64,000 bases of DNA from Burkholderiales bacterium (GTDB lineage Bacteria; Pseudomonadota; Gammaproteobacteria; Burkholderiales; Burkholderiaceae_C). Each line of letters begins with the position of its first letter. Position 1 is the stretch's first letter. Of the stretch, positions 63,838 through 64,000 are shown piece by piece. Both the position numbers and the translations under genes were made by a program. Location: contig JACRPO010000011.1 in NCBI GenBank assembly GCA_016223165.1, forward strand, positions 1 to 64,000, given 5' to 3'. The notes beneath the pieces are model-generated. The model had not been told where the DNA came from, searched no databases, and worked only from the letters and a program-made list of their open reading frames with translations.

Positions 63838-64000
63838 ATGAATGCCATCAACTGGTTCGAAATCCCCGTCCAGGACATCGACCGCGCGCAACGCTTCTAC
63901 GAGCGCCTGCTCGGCACGACGCTGCGCCGCGAGACGATGGGTCCGCAGACGCTGGCCGTCTTCCCCTACGAAGGCGACTCCGCCGCCGGCGGTTGCCTCA
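63838..64000 (+). CDS. VOC-family (glyoxalase-like) protein, cut by window edge
   Basis: The first 54 residues are in the window. A good AGGAG site lies 8 bp before the ATG. INWFEIPVQDIDRAQRFYER is the typical start of a VOC-fold protein, followed by LAVFPYEGDSAAGGCL. Such proteins are metal-dependent dioxygenases, glyoxalases or resistance proteins; this subgroup (close to PhnB/YdcJ-like short proteins) has no set function. Confidence 0.85.
   Translation, partial: MNAINWFEIPVQDIDRAQRFYERLLGTTLRRETMGPQTLAVFPYEGDSAAGGCL

Noticed and set aside
1..64000. tRNA or rRNA genes
   Set aside because: No cloverleaf with a CCA-type end and no rRNA-like stretch was recognised by eye; a covariance scan would be needed to exclude tRNAs fully.

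Overview
The window is 64 kb of very GC-rich bacterial chromosome with densely packed genes. Gene content points to a betaproteobacterium of the order Burkholderiales, most like the Rubrivivax/Leptothrix/Sphaerotilaceae group. The supporting features are the metK - paired lipid A acyltransferase - dapF - DUF484 - xerC neighbourhood, ahcY followed by metF behind an SAH riboswitch, a CrbS-type acetate locus with actP, and short GC-rich dispersed repeats. No rRNA, tRNA, IS element, CRISPR array or prophage was recognised. The placement is inference from gene families; no database was searched.

Layout. 1-10.4 kb: an exopolysaccharide locus. It has a truncated secreted polysaccharide deacetylase and a small secreted protein on the minus strand. 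Divergent from them run a BcsE-like/TPR/beta-barrel fusion, a processive family 2 glycosyltransferase, a small membrane protein and a second deacetylase-like protein; a GH18-like protein converges on these. 10.5-11.1 kb: a LysE-type exporter. 11.2-20.5 kb (minus): an acetate uptake and sensing block with a DUF485 protein, ActP, a DUF294 nucleotidyltransferase, a small membrane protein, a transporter-histidine kinase, a single-domain response regulator and a pseudokinase-exonuclease fusion. 20.7-24.2 kb: small housekeeping genes and HMG-CoA lyase. 24.6-27.9 kb: cytochrome b561, a Cyc2-like cytochrome-porin, a monohaem cytochrome c and an AraC regulator. 28.1-34.9 kb: a homogentisate catabolic operon (MBL protein, flavoprotein hydroxylase, DUF2783 protein, hmgA, fahA) with a divergent IclR regulator and a clear direct-repeat operator.

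35.1-37.8 kb: a DUF4124 protein and a chemoreceptor. 37.9-40.5 kb: ahcY-metF under an SAH riboswitch. 40.5-45.9 kb: assorted genes including a YcaQ-like protein, an MBL hydrolase and a UspA protein. 45.9-46.35 kb: a gene-free stretch with two interleaved long inverted repeats. 46.35-49.6 kb: metK with a long structured leader, and two LpxL/HtrB acyltransferases. 49.8-56.8 kb: an ABC export operon (periplasmic protein, ATPase, FtsX-type permease, LolA-like protein, outer-membrane barrel) followed by a LytS/LytTR two-component pair. 56.9-60.8 kb: a GntR-controlled polar amino acid ABC importer. 61.0-63.6 kb: dapF-DUF484-xerC. The window ends inside a VOC-family gene.

The most unusual signals are the fused BcsE-like/porin gene with an internal signal peptide, the pseudokinase-exonuclease, the Cyc2-like conduit, the metK leader, the interleaved inverted repeats, the self-contained ABC/LolA/barrel export operon, and an abundance of 6-30 bp tandem repeats inside and between genes.
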